A program made the translations under genes and the position numbers. This document shows positions 34,516 through 42,452 of a stretch of 42,452 bases of DNA, piece by piece. The notes beneath the pieces are model-generated. The model was not told the origin of the DNA. It saw only the letters and a list, made by a program, of their open reading frames with translations, and searched no databases. Source of the stretch: an uncultured Planctomycetota bacterium (GTDB taxonomy: Bacteria; Planctomycetota; Planctomycetia; Pirellulales; Thermoguttaceae). The stretch is from assembly GCA_902796885.1 (NCBI GenBank), contig CADBQY010000092.1:1-42452 (forward strand), in the 5' to 3' direction. Position 1 is the first letter of the stretch. Each line of letters starts with the position of its first letter.

Positions 34516-36597
34516 ATGGCAAAAAAGATCGATGTGATGTGGGACGATACTCCCATCGATGTTTCCTCAGAAGTCAATTTTATCTGGTCCATCGCCAATA
34601 AACTGCGCGGTCCCTACCAGTCGGACAAGTATAAGGACGTCATTATTCCGATGACGATTATCCGGCGTCTGGAATGTGCGCTCGAAAAGACAAAGGACAA
34701 AGTAGTCGCCAAATATCAGGCCGATCCTCAAATCCCGCCCCAACTCCTCTGTAGGGTTTCCAAACTGCAATTCTACAACACTAGCGGATTCACCTTAAAG
34801 AAACTGGTCAGTGATCCGGACAGCATCGCGGCGAATTTCCGGGAGTATATCAAGGGATTCTCTCCCAACGTTGTTGACATTATCGACAGGCTGGAATTCG
34901 ATACCCAGATCAAAAAGATGGACGACAACGACCGCCTTTACAGTGTTGTCAAAGCGTTTTCAGAACTCGACCTTGATCCGGAGACGATCGACAATGTAAA
35001 GATGGGATATATTTTTGAAGATCTTATCAGGCGGTTTTCAGAAAACGCCGAGGCAGGCGATCACTACACCGGCCGTGACATCATTAAAACGATGGTATCG
35101 ATCCTCTTAACGGAAGGATGCAACGATATTTTTGAAGACGGCAAGGTCATCACAATATTGGACCAGGCTGCGGGAACCGGCGGTATGCTCTCGACGGCTT
35201 ACAACTACATTCGCAGATACAATCCGACAGCCGACATCCGCATGTTCGCGCAGGAATTCAACCCGGAATCCTACGCGATCTGCCTGGCGGAAATGCTGAT
35301 CAAGGGGCAAAACGCCGAAAACATCAGGTTCCAGGACACGATGAAGGCGGATTTGTTCCCGGAAACAAAGATGCGGTTTGTGATCGAGAATCCCCCGTTC
35401 GGTTCTCCGTGGGGGGGGAAAGACGCGCCTGTTGGGGAAGAGGCGGCTGTCAAGGAAGAATACAAAAGGGCGAACAGCCGGTTTCCCGCAGGTCTTCCGG
35501 GATCCGGTGATACGCAAATGCTATTTGTGCAGTCGGCGATCAACAAGCTCGCACCGAACGGCAGAGCCGCGATCATTGAAAACGGATCCCCCCTCTTCTC
35601 CGGCGGCGTGAGTTCCGGAGAGAGTCAAATCCGGCGCTGGCTCCTTGATCAGGACTATTTGGAAGCGATCATCGCGCTTCCGGTCGATCTGTTCTATAAC
35701 ACCGGAATCCAAACCTATATCTGGGTGATTTCCAAATCGAAAAGTCCCAAAAGAAGAGGTAAGCTTCAGCTCATTGACGCCTCGTCTTTCTTCAAGCCTT
35801 TGCGAAAGAAATTGGGGGACAAGCGCGTCGAAATATCGCCGGAAGACAGAGAAAAAATCACCAAGCTTTACGGTAATTTCGAGGAAAACGAATACTGCAA
35901 AATCTTCAGCAATTCCGAATTCAAATACCGCGAATACACAATTATGCAGCCGTTCCAGCGGAGTTACAGCATAACGAAAGAGAGTATTGAAGAAATGCTC
36001 GCTGCCGGAACGCTCTCGGGCATCTACGATGAGGCAAAAATCTACGAACTGGAAGGAAAAGAAGATATCAGCGACAAGGAGAGAAAGCAGCTTCAAAAGC
36101 TGAGGGATGGCGAAGGGTTGTACCGTTCGATAGTGGAAGCGCTCAACGAAGCAGTCTCGAAGAAAAAATATATGTCATCCACAGCGTTTCAGCCTGTCAT
36201 TACGGAAGTTCTGGAAGGTGTGACCTCCGACAAGAAGCTGATCGAGAAGATAGCCGAAGGGCTATCGGCGATCGATAAAAACGCTGAAATCCAAAGGGGC
36301 AAGAAGGGAGACATCATTTACGACAAAGCCACCAAAGACACGGAGATCGTTAAGTTCGACGAGGATATCGAAGATTATATGAACCGTGAAGTACTTCCCT
36401 ATGTTCCGGACGCGAAATATTTCTTTGAAGAGGATTTATCGAAGAAGAAACCGACCATAAAGACCGGTGCTGAGATACCATTCACACGCTATTTCTACAA
36501 ATACCAGAAACCGGAAAAAAGCGAAGTTCTCGAAAAGAGATTCAATAAACTTGAATCTGTGGTTCAAGCCAAAATTTCGAAGCTTTTTGAGAGGTGA
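34516..36597 (+). CDS. hsdM: Type I restriction-modification methyltransferase subunit
   Basis: A 693-residue N6-adenine methyltransferase subunit. The N-terminal HsdM domain (about 15-160) includes IWSIANKLRGPYQSDKYKDV. The catalytic domain has motif I ILDQAAGTGGML (214-225), which binds S-adenosylmethionine, and motif IV NPPF (292-295). FVQSAINKLAPNGRAAIIENGSPLFSGG and LPVDLFYNTGIQTYIW follow as in the family. A C-terminal helical part of ~200 residues contacts HsdS. Two HsdM with one HsdS make the methylase; HsdR is added for restriction. It is the first gene of hsdM-hsdS-hsdR, with AAGGGAA before the ATG. Its base composition is more AT-rich than the chromosome to its left, consistent with transfer. 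Confidence 0.96.
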   Translation: MAKKIDVMWDDTPIDVSSEVNFIWSIANKLRGPYQSDKYKDVIIPMTIIRRLECALEKTKDKVVAKYQADPQIPPQLLCRVSKLQFYNTSGFTLKKLVSDPDSIAANFREYIKGFSPNVVDIIDRLEFDTQIKKMDDNDRLYSVVKAFSELDLDPETIDNVKMGYIFEDLIRRFSENAEAGDHYTGRDIIKTMVSILLTEGCNDIFEDGKVITILDQAAGTGGMLSTAYNYIRRYNPTADIRMFAQEFNPESYAICLAEMLIKGQNAENIRFQDTMKADLFPETKMRFVIENPPFGSPWGGKDAPVGEEAAVKEEYKRANSRFPAGLPGSGDTQMLFVQSAINKLAPNGRAAIIENGSPLFSGGVSSGESQIRRWLLDQDYLEAIIALPVDLFYNTGIQTYIWVISKSKSPKRRGKLQLIDASSFFKPLRKKLGDKRVEISPEDREKITKLYGNFEENEYCKIFSNSEFKYREYTIMQPFQRSYSITKESIEEMLAAGTLSGIYDEAKIYELEGKEDISDKERKQLQKLRDGEGLYRSIVEALNEAVSKKKYMSSTAFQPVITEVLEGVTSDKKLIEKIAEGLSAIDKNAEIQRGKKGDIIYDKATKDTEIVKFDEDIEDYMNREVLPYVPDAKYFFEEDLSKKKPTIKTGAEIPFTRYFYKYQKPEKSEVLEKRFNKLESVVQAKISKLFER

Positions 36598-36601
36598 GGT
36601 T

Positions 36602-37879
36602 ATGACAAGAATGCGGAAAAGCGGTATCGAATGGATTGCCGATATACCACACGATTGGTCGTTGGAAAGATTGCAATGGCATTTGGATGAAATTAACGTA
36701 AAAAATCGATTACTCCAGACTACTAATGTTTTGTCACTTACAAATAAATTGGGTGTTGTTCCTTATGAAGAAAAAGGGAATCAGGGTAACAAAGCAAAGG
36801 TTGACTACACGGAATACAAAATTGCTTATAAAGATACCATAGTAGCAAACAGCATGAATATACTAATAGGTTCCGTTGGACTGTCAAAATATCAGGGCTG
36901 TGTAAGCCCTGTCTATTATGTATTCAAAGAGAAAAGAAACAACGATATACGATTCCTTAATTACATCTTCCAAACCACGCAATTTCAGAGAGAGCTAAGA
37001 AAATTTGCTAATGGTATATTGGAGATCAGATTACGTGTGTCATCTGACAGTATATTAAAGCAAAGGGTTGCAATTCCCACTTTGGCCAAACAGATTAAAA
37101 TCGCTGATTATTTGGATAAAAAATGCGACGAAATTGACACCCTCACCACCGATATCGAAAAGCAGATTGAAACACTTGTAGAGTATAAAAAATCGGTGAT
37201 TACCGAAGCAGTTACAAAGGGGCTTGATCCGACTGTTCCGATGAAGGATTCTGGAATCGAGTGGATCGGGTGGATACCAGAGGAGTGGGAGGTTAATCGC
37301 TTAAAACATCTTGCTCTTGTAAATCCTCCTTGTACTGTTCAAGTGAGTGATGAAGATGTAATAACCTACACGCCAATGGAGTTTATCAAAAATGGCTATT
37401 ATATCAATAACACGGCTCTTCGTGGATCACTCCCGGATTCACTAACAACGTATCAAGAAGGAGATATTGTAATCGCAAAAGTTACTCCATGTTTTGAAAA
37501 TGGAAATATTGCGATTATGGACGATCTCACTTCCGGCTTCGGGATGGGGAGCTCTGAGCTTTTTGTAATTCGAACCGCAAAAATACATAGGCGGTATCTA
37601 TTTTATTTCCTTCAGACGCAATCATTTATTTCTGCAGGTTGTGCGACAATGTCTGGTGTTGCGGGTTTAAAACGTGTCTCACCCTATTTTATAAAGAACT
37701 GCCCAATTCCTGAGCCTTCATACACAGACCAAGCCCGTATCGCAGCCTACCTCGACGAGAAATGTGCTGAAATCAACGAAACAATCAGCTTGAAGCAGCA
37801 GCAGCTCGAAACTCTAGCTGAATATAAAAAGTCCATGATTTACGAATATGTCACCGGTAAAAAAGAGGTTCCCGCATGA
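36602..37879 (+). CDS. hsdS: Type I restriction-modification specificity subunit
   Basis: A 425-residue DNA-recognition subunit with the standard two-half design. Each half begins with a related block (KSGIEWIADIPHDWSLERL near residue 6; DSGIEWIGWIPEEWEVNRL near 217) and ends with a conserved coiled helix (LDKKCDEIDTLTTDIEKQIE; LDEKCAEINETISLKQQQLE). Each half would read one part of a bipartite target. The ATG at 36602 has GAGGTGAGG upstream and lies four bases after the hsdM stop. The stop overlaps the hsdR ATG as ATGA. It is the most AT-rich of the three RM genes, common for the exchangeable specificity gene. The DNA target cannot be predicted. Confidence 0.96.
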   Translation: MTRMRKSGIEWIADIPHDWSLERLQWHLDEINVKNRLLQTTNVLSLTNKLGVVPYEEKGNQGNKAKVDYTEYKIAYKDTIVANSMNILIGSVGLSKYQGCVSPVYYVFKEKRNNDIRFLNYIFQTTQFQRELRKFANGILEIRLRVSSDSILKQRVAIPTLAKQIKIADYLDKKCDEIDTLTTDIEKQIETLVEYKKSVITEAVTKGLDPTVPMKDSGIEWIGWIPEEWEVNRLKHLALVNPPCTVQVSDEDVITYTPMEFIKNGYYINNTALRGSLPDSLTTYQEGDIVIAKVTPCFENGNIAIMDDLTSGFGMGSSELFVIRTAKIHRRYLFYFLQTQSFISAGCATMSGVAGLKRVSPYFIKNCPIPEPSYTDQARIAAYLDEKCAEINETISLKQQQLETLAEYKKSMIYEYVTGKKEVPA

Positions 37880-40848
37880 ATAATATCCTGACGGAAAAGC
37901 AATACCAGGCATTCATTATCGAGAGACTTCGCGAGAACGGTTACGAGGTCCGTGACGCAAAACAGTTCGATCGTTTTCATGCGGTTGACCGCGAGCTTGT
38001 TTTCCGGTTTCTGGAAGAAACGCAGTCGGAAACGATGGAAGCGCTGCGTAAGGTTTTTAAGTCCGAGACCGAAGAGACGCTTATCAACAGCTTCAACGCG
38101 GAAATCACAAAGGCGAAGGGGAGCCTGATTGATTTCTTAAAGAACGGGACTGAGATTGCCGGGTATCACCTGGATTTTATGTATGCCAAACCGGCGACCT
38201 CCCTCAATAAAGACCTCAACAGGAAATACGGTCAAAATATCTTTTCCGTTATGGAGGAAGTTTACGCGAACGATACTCAAAGGGTCGATCTGGTGATCTT
38301 CCTTAACGGGTTCGCAATTATCTCGTTTGAACTGAAATGCGACTTTTCAGGTCAGTCCTACGAAGATGCCATTGAACAATATCGAAAAGACCGGGATCCG
38401 AAAAGCCGTCTCTTTTTGTTTAAGGCGGGATGCCTTGTCAATTTCGCGATGGACCTCAATGAAGTTCACATGACAACACACCTGAACGGAGAAGAGACAA
38501 CCTTCCTTCCTTTTAATATGGGGAAAGGGACAGGTATTGATACCGGCAAGGGAAACCCGATCTACGATGATAAATACAGTGTCTACTACATGTGGGAAGA
38601 CGTTCTCACCAAAGATACGCTGCTCGACCTTATCGGCCGATATATCTTTGTTGAAATTAAGGAGACCGAAAACAGCGTTACGTTCAAGAAGAAGGTCAGC
38701 GAAACGCTTATCTTTCCGCGGTTCCACCAGCTTGACTGTGTCCGAAAGATTCTTGAGGATGCCGCTGTCAACAAATCGAGTCAGAACTACCTGATTCAGC
38801 ACAGCACCGGGTCTGGAAAGACCAATACCATCGCCTGGATTTCGCACCGGCTGGCAAAACTGCAGGTTGAAGACAGGCCTGTTTTTGACACGGTGATCGT
38901 TGTAACCGACAGGCGCGTTGTTGACAGGCAGCTTCAAAGGGCGATCATGGCGCTGGAACATAAATCGGGATTTATCGCCATCATGGACGACGACAAGCAC
39001 AGTTCCGACCTGGAGGCCGCGCTGAAAAGCAATACGAAGATCATCGTAACCACGATCCAGAAGTTTTTATACATCCAGGAATTCGCGAGGAAACTCGCCG
39101 ATAAGACGTTTGCCGTTATTATTGATGAAGCGCACTCTTCGACTTCCGGTAAAGACCTCCAGGCCTTAAAGAATGTTCTCACAAGCGGGGACGATATCGA
39201 ACTGGAAGATGTGATTGCCGCCGAAGTCCGAAAGAGCGGAAAAGCGCCGAATATATCCATGCTCGCGTTTACCGCGACACCCAAAAATACCACACTCCAA
39301 CTATTCGGCCGCCCCAACTCGAAGGGGCAGATGGGGGCGTTTCATCTGTATTCCATGAAACAGGCGGTGGAAGAAGGGTTCATTGTGGATGTTCTGCAGT
39401 CTTTCACGCCTTATGAAACATTCTACGAACTGAACAAGGCGATCGAAGAAGATCCCAATGTTCAGACTGCTCCCGCAAAACGTCAAATCGCCCGGTTTAT
39501 CAAACTGCACGAGATTAATATCGGACAGCGCGTTGAAGTGATTATCGAGCATTTCCGGACAACAGTCATGCCGGAGCTCGATGGGCAGGCGAAAGCGATG
39601 GTTGTCACGTCGAGCCGGGAGGAAGCCGTCAGATACCGTCAGGCATTTGAAGAGTATATCGTAAGAAAAGGGTATACCGATGTCAAAGCGCTCGTCGCGT
39701 TTTCGGACAAGGTCAAGGTCAAGAATGATAAAGACGGCACCGAAACCGAATTTTCGGAATACGGAATGAACGGATTTCCGGAAGATAAGCTGCCCGATTA
39801 CTTTGATTCGGACAATTATAATGTACTTATCGTCGCGAACAAGTATCAAACCGGGTTCGACCAGAAAAAACTGTGCGGCATGTATGTGCTAAAGAAACTT
39901 GTTGGCGTAAACGCCGTTCAGACTTTCGAACGGCTCGACCGTATTTGCCCCCCATACAATAAAAAGACGTTCATTCTCGACTTTGTAAATTCAATCGAGG
40001 ATATTGAGAAAGCCTACTCAAAATACTACACCACTTCGCTTCTTGCCGGGAACGTAACGCCCAGAGAAATTTACAACATCGAAGCCAAAATCGATGGTTA
40101 CGCCGTCATAGACCCGATGGACATAGAACCGGCCGCCCTTCTGATGTCGAAGAAAAAACGGACCGCCAAAGAACTTCAGCAACTCCGGTTCTGCTTTGAC
40201 AAATGCAAAAAGACGCTTGAAGGCAGGCCTATCGAACAGCAGCTTGAATTCGTAAAGGCGCTGAAAGCGTTTATCAGGTTCTACGAGTTCATTCTGCTGG
40301 CAACGAGTTTTGAGGATCCTGAACTTCATAAAAAATACAAATTCATTGTGGGCCTTAACGCCTATCTTGATATCAAGAGACCCGGCGACGGATTCAATCT
40401 TACCGGCAAAATCACAGCCGATCACTTCGAGCAGAAGGAAGGGGAAACGGTCTCCGGCAGACCGATCTCCGACCCGGTTGTCAAGTTACCCACGGCCGAT
40501 GTCTTTGGCGTGCCGCCGACACAATACAAAAAGCTTTCACAGATCATCGCCGAATGCAACAGCAGACGCGGCACAACGTTCCAGGACGAAAGTGTTATCC
40601 CGCTTATTAAGCGAATTAGGGATATTGTGATGACAAATCCCAATCTGAGGGCAAGCGCGAAGAACAATACCGAAAGTGATTTTGCATTTGCCTATAACGA
40701 TGCCATTAAGGAGGCGATGATTAACGAATATGACAGCAACCGCGAATTCTTCAAGATGATTTTCGCGGACGAAGATATCAAAAATCAGATTTTCGGCGTT
40801 TTCGAAAAAGATATCTACGATGAGCTTCGGAACACGGAAGCGGTGTAA
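37876..40848 (+). CDS. hsdR: Type I restriction-modification restriction (motor/nuclease) subunit
   Basis: A 990-residue subunit that translocates DNA using ATP and cuts at a distance. The PD-(D/E)xK nuclease site is visible as VDLVIFLNG...FELKC, with Asp138, Glu152 and Lys154. The helicase motor has Walker A STGSGKTNT (GSGKT 312-316), DEAH (417-420), FTATPK and the later helicase motifs including YQTGFDQKKLCGMYV. The C-terminal ~200 residues are helical and dock to the methylase. Length is typical and no frame break is seen. It overlaps hsdS by four bases (ATGA), so translation is coupled. Confidence 0.96.
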   Translation: MNNILTEKQYQAFIIERLRENGYEVRDAKQFDRFHAVDRELVFRFLEETQSETMEALRKVFKSETEETLINSFNAEITKAKGSLIDFLKNGTEIAGYHLDFMYAKPATSLNKDLNRKYGQNIFSVMEEVYANDTQRVDLVIFLNGFAIISFELKCDFSGQSYEDAIEQYRKDRDPKSRLFLFKAGCLVNFAMDLNEVHMTTHLNGEETTFLPFNMGKGTGIDTGKGNPIYDDKYSVYYMWEDVLTKDTLLDLIGRYIFVEIKETENSVTFKKKVSETLIFPRFHQLDCVRKILEDAAVNKSSQNYLIQHSTGSGKTNTIAWISHRLAKLQVEDRPVFDTVIVVTDRRVVDRQLQRAIMALEHKSGFIAIMDDDKHSSDLEAALKSNTKIIVTTIQKFLYIQEFARKLADKTFAVIIDEAHSSTSGKDLQALKNVLTSGDDIELEDVIAAEVRKSGKAPNISMLAFTATPKNTTLQLFGRPNSKGQMGAFHLYSMKQAVEEGFIVDVLQSFTPYETFYELNKAIEEDPNVQTAPAKRQIARFIKLHEINIGQRVEVIIEHFRTTVMPELDGQAKAMVVTSSREEAVRYRQAFEEYIVRKGYTDVKALVAFSDKVKVKNDKDGTETEFSEYGMNGFPEDKLPDYFDSDNYNVLIVANKYQTGFDQKKLCGMYVLKKLVGVNAVQTFERLDRICPPYNKKTFILDFVNSIEDIEKAYSKYYTTSLLAGNVTPREIYNIEAKIDGYAVIDPMDIEPAALLMSKKKRTAKELQQLRFCFDKCKKTLEGRPIEQQLEFVKALKAFIRFYEFILLATSFEDPELHKKYKFIVGLNAYLDIKRPGDGFNLTGKITADHFEQKEGETVSGRPISDPVVKLPTADVFGVPPTQYKKLSQIIAECNSRRGTTFQDESVIPLIKRIRDIVMTNPNLRASAKNNTESDFAFAYNDAIKEAMINEYDSNREFFKMIFADEDIKNQIFGVFEKDIYDELRNTEAV

Positions 40849-40965
40849 AATTGCCAACGATGTCTGTTAAAAGGACATAGAAGGCATTTCAACTGACAAC
40901 AACGGTAATTCCCTGGAATTGCATGCTGTTAATCAAAAAAACAATTGCCTTAAAAGGTGGCACAA

Positions 40966-41388
40966 ATGAAAAGTTGCGATGAGGACAAAAGACTTTATCT
41001 GGAGCTGATCCAAAATATCATCAACCGGATGGCTACCAGCTCTGCTATTGTCAAAGGACTTACAGCAACTACTGCAGCTGGCATTCTAACTATACATAAT
41101 TGCTCTTTTAGTCTAACTTTATCTATTTCCATTTTTATCCCCATCATCTGTATGATGTTTCTCGATATAGCTTACCTGCGAAAAGAGAGACAATACCGTC
41201 GTTTATATAAACTTGTGTGCAAAGACAAACACACTATCGACCTTGACCTTAATGTGAACTGTATCAAAGAGGATCTCAAAAACGACAAAAAAACCAAATG
41301 GTACAATTGCATGTTTTCTTGGAGTATATGGTTATTCTACGCCCCTTTGCTTGTAGTTATATATGTCGTTAAGTTTTGTTGTAATTGA
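40966..41388 (+). CDS. Small three-helix membrane protein next to the TIR gene
   Basis: A 140-residue protein with hydrophobic helices at about 29-45, 48-70 and 117-137. Residues 71-116 form a charged, probably cytosolic loop (LRKERQYRRLYKLVCKDKHT). The start region YLELIQNIINRMATSSAIVKG resembles a family I recall from defence islands, often written IQ-x-VINRMA-x-N-S-F-x-x-KGW, whose members are small membrane proteins near TIR or RM genes. This memory-based link is unverified. The ATG at 40966 has AGGTGG six bases upstream. It starts 117 bases after hsdR; no clear promoter is seen between them, so it may be read from the RM transcript. It is strongly AT-rich. Confidence 0.75.
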   Translation: MKSCDEDKRLYLELIQNIINRMATSSAIVKGLTATTAAGILTIHNCSFSLTLSISIFIPIICMMFLDIAYLRKERQYRRLYKLVCKDKHTIDLDLNVNCIKEDLKNDKKTKWYNCMFSWSIWLFYAPLLVVIYVVKFCCN

Positions 41389-41446
41389 TTAAAGCATATT
41401 CTCATGTTTTAGGATGTACAACAATGACCATAAGGATCACACTTTA

Positions 41447-41474
41447 TTGACACACCTGAAAAACTTGGTATACT
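41447..41474 (+). promoter_or_regulatory. Strong predicted promoter of the TIR gene
   Basis: A perfect TTGACA (41447-41452) and TATACT (41469-41474) are 16 bases apart, with extended -10 TGG. The start should be near 41481. The TIR gene is thus transcribed on its own, whatever the RM operon does. Confidence 0.8.
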
Positions 41475-41547
41475 TTAGTAGAACGAATCTCTAGGCATAT
41501 AAAAATGCCACTTCATAGGCCCTTTTGCTAACACGGAGGACAGTTTT

Positions 41548-42231
41548 ATGGGTCGTAAAATTTTCGTGTCTTACAAGTATTCCGACAGTCAAGTCAAAAA
41601 CTTGAATTGGGGGGCAAGTTCAACAGTCCGTGATTATGTTGATGAGATTGAACGCATACTTGATCATACAAATCACATTTACAAGGGAGAAGGTGATGAT
41701 AACGACTTGAGTCATCTGACAGATGATGCAATATGGGAGAAGCTTAAGGACAGGATCTATGATAGCACATTAACGATTGTGCTCATTTCTCGTGGCATGA
41801 AGGAGACAACGAGAGACAGGAACCAGTGGATCCCCTGGGAGATATCCTATTCTCTGAAAGAGATTAGCCGCAGAAAAGAAGATGGCTCATCCGTCACCAG
41901 CTCGAGCAACGCCATGTTTTCTGTTATTCTTCCTGACAGTCAGGGCGATTATTCTTACTATATGAAACACAATGATTGCTGCATAAATTATTGTGAAACA
42001 TATGATCTAGAAAAATTATTTTACATTCTTCGGGCAAACAAGTTTAATAGAAAGATAAAAAATACTTTTACATGCTTTCGTTCTGATAAAGAAATCTATC
42101 TCGGAGAGTGTAGTTATATAGCAGATGTCACCTGGGATGAATTCATTCGTGATCCTCAACGTTACATCGACTCAGCATGCAAGCGTCGTGATGAAATCGA
42201 CCAATACAACATCCAAAAGAATATCGCGTGA
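41548..42231 (+). CDS. TIR-like protein, MTH538/ThsB-like (DUF1863)
   Basis: A 227-residue protein with a TIR-like domain over about residues 3-160. Visible motifs: KIFVSYKYSDSQV (first strand), TVRDYVDEIE, YKGEGDDNDLSHL, TLTIVLISRGMKE, then QWIPWEISYSLKEI with Glu98 at the position of the usual NADase glutamate, and NAMFSVILPD. The family (PF08937-like) includes ThsB, the NAD-processing sensor of Thoeris defence. The C-terminal ~65 residues (WDEFIRDPQRYIDSACKRRDEI) are common in this subfamily. No ThsA-type effector is found nearby; the membrane protein upstream is the only candidate partner. GGAGGA precedes the ATG. Activity as an NADase is inferred from the family. Confidence 0.85.
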   Translation: MGRKIFVSYKYSDSQVKNLNWGASSTVRDYVDEIERILDHTNHIYKGEGDDNDLSHLTDDAIWEKLKDRIYDSTLTIVLISRGMKETTRDRNQWIPWEISYSLKEISRRKEDGSSVTSSSNAMFSVILPDSQGDYSYYMKHNDCCINYCETYDLEKLFYILRANKFNRKIKNTFTCFRSDKEIYLGECSYIADVTWDEFIRDPQRYIDSACKRRDEIDQYNIQKNIA

Positions 42232-42299
42232 AAGTAATAACAAACTAAACTATCCAATAATCTATATTTTGCACTAAGTATTCTTCACAAAAGCCGAAG

Positions 42300-42318
42300 A
42301 GCCCCGCTTTACGGGGCT
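42300..42318. terminator. Bidirectional hairpin between TIR and plsC-like genes
   Basis: AGCCCCG (42300-42306) pairs with CGGGGCT (42312-42318) around a five-base loop. Flanking T-rich stretches are modest on both sides. It separates two convergent genes and marks the right edge of the AT-rich island. Confidence 0.6.
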
Positions 42319-42325
42319 TCTCCCC

Positions 42326-42452
42326 TTATTTCACATACCGCGCGTTGATCCGCTCAAAGATCTCCTTCACGCGGCTTTCGACCAGGTCGTGCAGCTCTTC
42401 CTCTTTCAGGTCTTTGTAGTCGGCCGGCGTGATCGGCTCGCCGTATTCGACG
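42326..42452 (-). CDS. C-terminal end of a probable 1-acylglycerol-3-phosphate acyltransferase
   Basis: Only the last 41 full codons are in the window; the gene runs off the right edge on the minus strand. The peptide VEYGEPITPADYKDLKEEEL, then HDLVESRVKEIFERINARYVK, ends in TAA at 42328-42326. A short beta segment with G-x-P-I followed by an amphipathic helix is the usual C-terminus of PlsC-type phospholipid acyltransferases. The catalytic HxxxxD box is outside the window, so the call rests on weak evidence. The GC-rich codon use matches the chromosome left of 34 kb, so this gene is probably outside the island. Confidence 0.5.
   Translation of the reverse strand, partial: VEYGEPITPADYKDLKEEELHDLVESRVKEIFERINARYVK

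Noticed and set aside
34233-42300. Insertion sequence or integrase at the island edges
   Set aside because: I looked for transposase or recombinase motifs and terminal inverted repeats at both edges and saw none.

Overview
The window looks like a stretch of a high-GC, Gram-negative-type bacterial chromosome. The most likely source is a member of the Planctomycetota; this is inferred from the gene repertoire, not proven. The supporting traits are a Hanks-type Ser/Thr kinase with a transmembrane anchor, a very large secreted TPR plus DUF11-repeat protein, an EF-hand secreted protein, a Tat-type lipoprotein beta-propeller, GT-C-type membrane glycosyltransferases and a secreted six-hairpin glycosidase, mixed with single-copy housekeeping genes. 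From 1 to about 34.2 kb the sequence is GC-rich. From about 34.25 to 42.3 kb it is clearly more AT-rich, and the last 127 bases return to the GC-rich style.

Layout. 1-3.3 kb (minus): lipoprotein, TrmH/SpoU-family RNA methyltransferase and a truncated multi-pass membrane protein. 3.4-6.7 kb (minus): hemC, translationally coupled to a secreted GH65-like glycosidase. 6.7-7.8 kb (minus): a site-2 protease whose stop codon is followed by a 27-bp tandem repeat. 7.8-12.6 kb (minus): a run of five genes (single-pass membrane protein, BY-kinase/MinD-like ATPase with an altered Walker A, ExeA-like ATPase, ATP sulfurylase, small membrane protein) ending in a good terminator. 12.7-14.4 kb (plus): rny. 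14.4-17.0 kb: a membrane protein (minus) and a Tat lipoprotein beta-propeller (plus). 17.0-20.6 kb (minus): tRNA-Ala, rpsB, tsf, terminator, then pyrH and frr from their own promoter. 20.7-26.8 kb (minus): TPR/DUF11 surface protein, secreted lactonase-like propeller and a Ser/Thr kinase. 27.0-30.6 kb (plus): purA, smpB and a GT39/ArnT-like membrane protein.

30.6-34.2 kb is an accessory patch. An AbiEi/AbiEii toxin-antitoxin pair is bracketed by two direct copies of a ~90-bp dispersed repeat (R1). A second dispersed repeat (R2) overlaps the 3' end of the toxin gene and recurs 2.9 kb away. The patch also holds an EF-hand protein and a SnoaL-like protein. 34.5-42.2 kb is a defence island with a complete type I restriction-modification operon (hsdM, hsdS, hsdR), a small three-helix membrane protein and a TIR-like protein (MTH538/ThsB-like, DUF1863) with its own strong promoter. 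A terminator separates this island from the 3' end of a probable plsC acyltransferase gene.

The best candidate for an under-described system is the TIR protein plus membrane protein pair beside the type I RM operon. It is a plausible NAD-linked abortive-infection module with a membrane effector. The AbiE cassette, with an inverted repeat laid over its -10 box, and its repeat elements come next.
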